A stretch of DNA of 6,615 nt. Source: an uncultured Actinomycetes bacterium (lineage in GTDB: Bacteria; Actinomycetota; Thermoleophilia; Gaiellales; F1-60-MAGs149). A program made the position numbers and the translations under genes. This document shows, in pieces, positions 5,272 through 6,615 of the stretch. How positions within the stretch are numbered: position 1 is the first letter of the stretch; every line of letters begins with the position of its first letter. Under the pieces are notes generated by a model. The model made no database searches, was not told where the DNA came from, and saw nothing but the letters and a program-made list of their open reading frames with translations. The stretch covers positions 1-6,615 of the forward strand of contig CAINDT010000426.1 of NCBI GenBank assembly GCA_903847495.1. The letters run 5' to 3'.

Positions 5272-6615
5272 GTGGCACTGATCGGCCAAGGCGCGCTGAT
5301 CCTCGGGCTCCTCGTCGCCGTCTACGCCGCTGGCGCATCGCTGTGGGCCGCCACCGGCCACGACCGCCGCTTCCTGGTCAGCGCCCGTCACGCCCTCTGG
5401 GGGATCTTCGCCCTCGTCCTGATCGCCGACGCGATCTTCCTCTACGCGCTCTTCACGCACGACTTCTCGTTCAAGGTCGTCGCCGACACGTCTTCGCGGT
5501 CGCTGCCCACCGTGTATCTGATCACCGCATGGTGGGGCTCCCAGGCCGGCTCGCTGCTGCTGTGGGTGACGATCCTCTCCGTCTTCAGCCTGCTCGGCCT
5601 GCGCAGCACACGCAACGTCCTCGGCGAGCTCCAGCCGTGGATGATCATGGTGCTCTCGCTGATCACCGGGTTCTTCCTGCTGCTGCTCGTGGTGCCGGCC
5701 AGCCCGTTCGTCACGCAGCCCGCGCCCGCCGACGGCCTCGGACTCAATCCGTCGCTGCAGAACCCGTACATGGCCCTCCACCCGCCGAGCCTGTACCTCG
5801 GCTACGTCGGTCTGGCGATCCCGTTCGCCCTCGCCATGGCGGCGATGCTCGCCGGGCGCACCGACGCCCGCTGGGTCGTCGCTTCGCGCCGCTGGACGCT
5901 CGTGGCGTGGGGCTTCCTCGGTATCGGCATGCTGCTCGGCTCCCATTGGGCGTACACCGAGGTCGGCTGGGGCGGCTTCTGGGCGTGGGATCCCGTCGAG
6001 AACGCCGCGCTGATGCCGTGGCTCGTCGCCACGGCCTTCCTGCACTCCGTGATGGTGCAGGAGCGCAAGGGCATGCTCAAGGTCTGGAACATTGCGCTGG
6101 TCGCGGGCGCCTTCGCGCTCTCGATCTTCGGCACGTTCCTCACGCGCAGCGGCATCCTGTCGTCAATCCACGCCTTCGTCGCCACCGACATCGGCTGGTA
6201 CTTCATGGCCGCGCTCGTCGTGCTGATCGGCGGCTCGTTCGCGCTGATCCTCTGGCGTCTGCCGATGCTCAAGGCGGATCAGCGCATGGAGTCCATCGTC
6301 AGCCGCGAGGCGACGTTCCTCTTCAACAACCTGCTCCTCGTCGGCCTCGCCTTCGCCGTCCTCTGGGGCGTCGTCTACCCGCTCATCACCGAGGCGGTCG
6401 GCCAGGTCCGCGAGTCGGTCTCCACGCCGTTCTACGAGTTCTTCGTGATCGCCTTCGGCCTGCCGCTCCTGCTCCTGATGGGCATCGGCCCCCTGATCGC
6501 GTGGCGTCGAGCGTCGCTCCGGCAGATCCGCACGACCTTTCTCTGGCCGTTGATCGGTGGCCTGGTGACGGGCGTGGTGATGGTGGCCTTCGGGCTCGAC
6601 TCGTCCTGGCCCGGC
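5272..6615 (+). CDS. ccmF: Cytochrome c haem lyase subunit CcmF, N-terminal two thirds (3' end outside window)
   Basis: CcmF is the multi-spanning membrane synthetase that takes haem from holo-CcmE and joins it to the CxxCH motif of apocytochromes c. The frame is open from a GTG start with a good Shine-Dalgarno sequence to the window end: 448 residues of an expected 620-680. About a dozen hydrophobic helices are visible, starting near 3-25, 39-61, 91-110, 121-142, 173-194 and 207-225. Known functional parts are present: HPPSLYLGYVG with His170 (E. coli His173, external haem ligand), the WWD segment 233-251 with WGGFWAWDPVENAALMPWL, His258 (E. coli His261, haem b ligand) in LHSVMVQER, and His300 (E. 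coli His303) in SSIHAF. The fourth conserved His (E. coli His491) lies beyond the window. The near-constant offset of three residues shows an ordinary, intact N-terminal half. WGGFWAWD has one Phe and one Ala where E. coli has Trp and Phe. The WWD segment is shared with CcmC and CcsA, but the length and histidine pattern identify CcmF. Confidence 0.96.
   Translation, partial: MALIGQGALILGLLVAVYAAGASLWAATGHDRRFLVSARHALWGIFALVLIADAIFLYALFTHDFSFKVVADTSSRSLPTVYLITAWWGSQAGSLLLWVTILSVFSLLGLRSTRNVLGELQPWMIMVLSLITGFFLLLLVVPASPFVTQPAPADGLGLNPSLQNPYMALHPPSLYLGYVGLAIPFALAMAAMLAGRTDARWVVASRRWTLVAWGFLGIGMLLGSHWAYTEVGWGGFWAWDPVENAALMPWLVATAFLHSVMVQERKGMLKVWNIALVAGAFALSIFGTFLTRSGILSSIHAFVATDIGWYFMAALVVLIGGSFALILWRLPMLKADQRMESIVSREATFLFNNLLLVGLAFAVLWGVVYPLITEAVGQVRESVSTPFYEFFVIAFGLPLLLLMGIGPLIAWRRASLRQIRTTFLWPLIGGLVTGVVMVAFGLDSSWPG

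Noticed and set aside
5173..6045. 290-codon minus-strand open frame
   Set aside because: It is antisense to ccmE and ccmF, very rich in Glu, Arg and Gln, and without known motifs. The plus strand holds unmistakable CcmF motifs.
1..6615. CRISPR arrays, insertion sequences, tRNA or rRNA genes, phage genes
   Set aside because: No regularly spaced repeats, terminal inverted repeats, transposase motifs or RNA gene signatures were seen. Nearly all bases belong to housekeeping-type coding sequence.

Overview
This is a gene-dense, high-GC bacterial stretch with strong G/C bias at third codon positions and frequent GTG starts. It carries System I cytochrome c maturation genes (ccmE, ccmF) together with a P-type ATPase of the actinobacterial CtpE type. 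Several starts have a TANNNT hexamer a few bases upstream and no Shine-Dalgarno sequence, as in actinobacterial leaderless mRNAs. I infer a deep-branching actinomycete, with Thermoleophilia (Solirubrobacterales-like) as the best guess. That is an inference from gene content and style; there is no rRNA or marker gene to prove it.

Layout. (1) Positions 2-934, plus strand: the 3' part of a DEAD-box RNA helicase gene, from the DEAD motif to the stop. (2) Positions 935-973: a short convergent gap holding a tandem 13-bp repeat that can fold into a GC hairpin. (3) Positions 974-3364, minus strand: a complete CtpE-like P-type cation ATPase. (4) Positions 3378 to about 4493, minus strand, 13 bases upstream of the ATPase: a class A beta-lactamase-fold serine hydrolase with an N-terminal beta-rich domain. 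(5) About 4494-4544: a compact divergent promoter region. (6) Positions 4545-4769, plus strand: a small acidic protein of unknown function. (7) Positions 4809-5255, plus strand: ccmE, encoding a haem chaperone of the unusual CxxxY type. (8) Positions 5272-6615, plus strand: ccmF, cut off by the window end. No gap between genes is longer than about 60 bases.

How the genes work together. CcmE carries haem outside the membrane, and CcmF, with its tryptophan-rich WWD segment and conserved histidines, takes haem from CcmE and attaches it to apocytochrome c. The two genes are 16 bases apart and ccmF has a clear Shine-Dalgarno sequence, so they are almost certainly one transcript. The hydrolase and ATPase may form a second, minus-strand unit, although the ATPase also has its own promoter-like hexamer over the end of the hydrolase gene. 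The helicase is unrelated to its neighbours.

The most notable signal is the CcmE active site: cysteine replaces the usual haem-binding histidine. This is the hallmark of the variant pathway called System I*, described in archaea, Desulfovibrio and some other bacteria. I see no wholly new system here.
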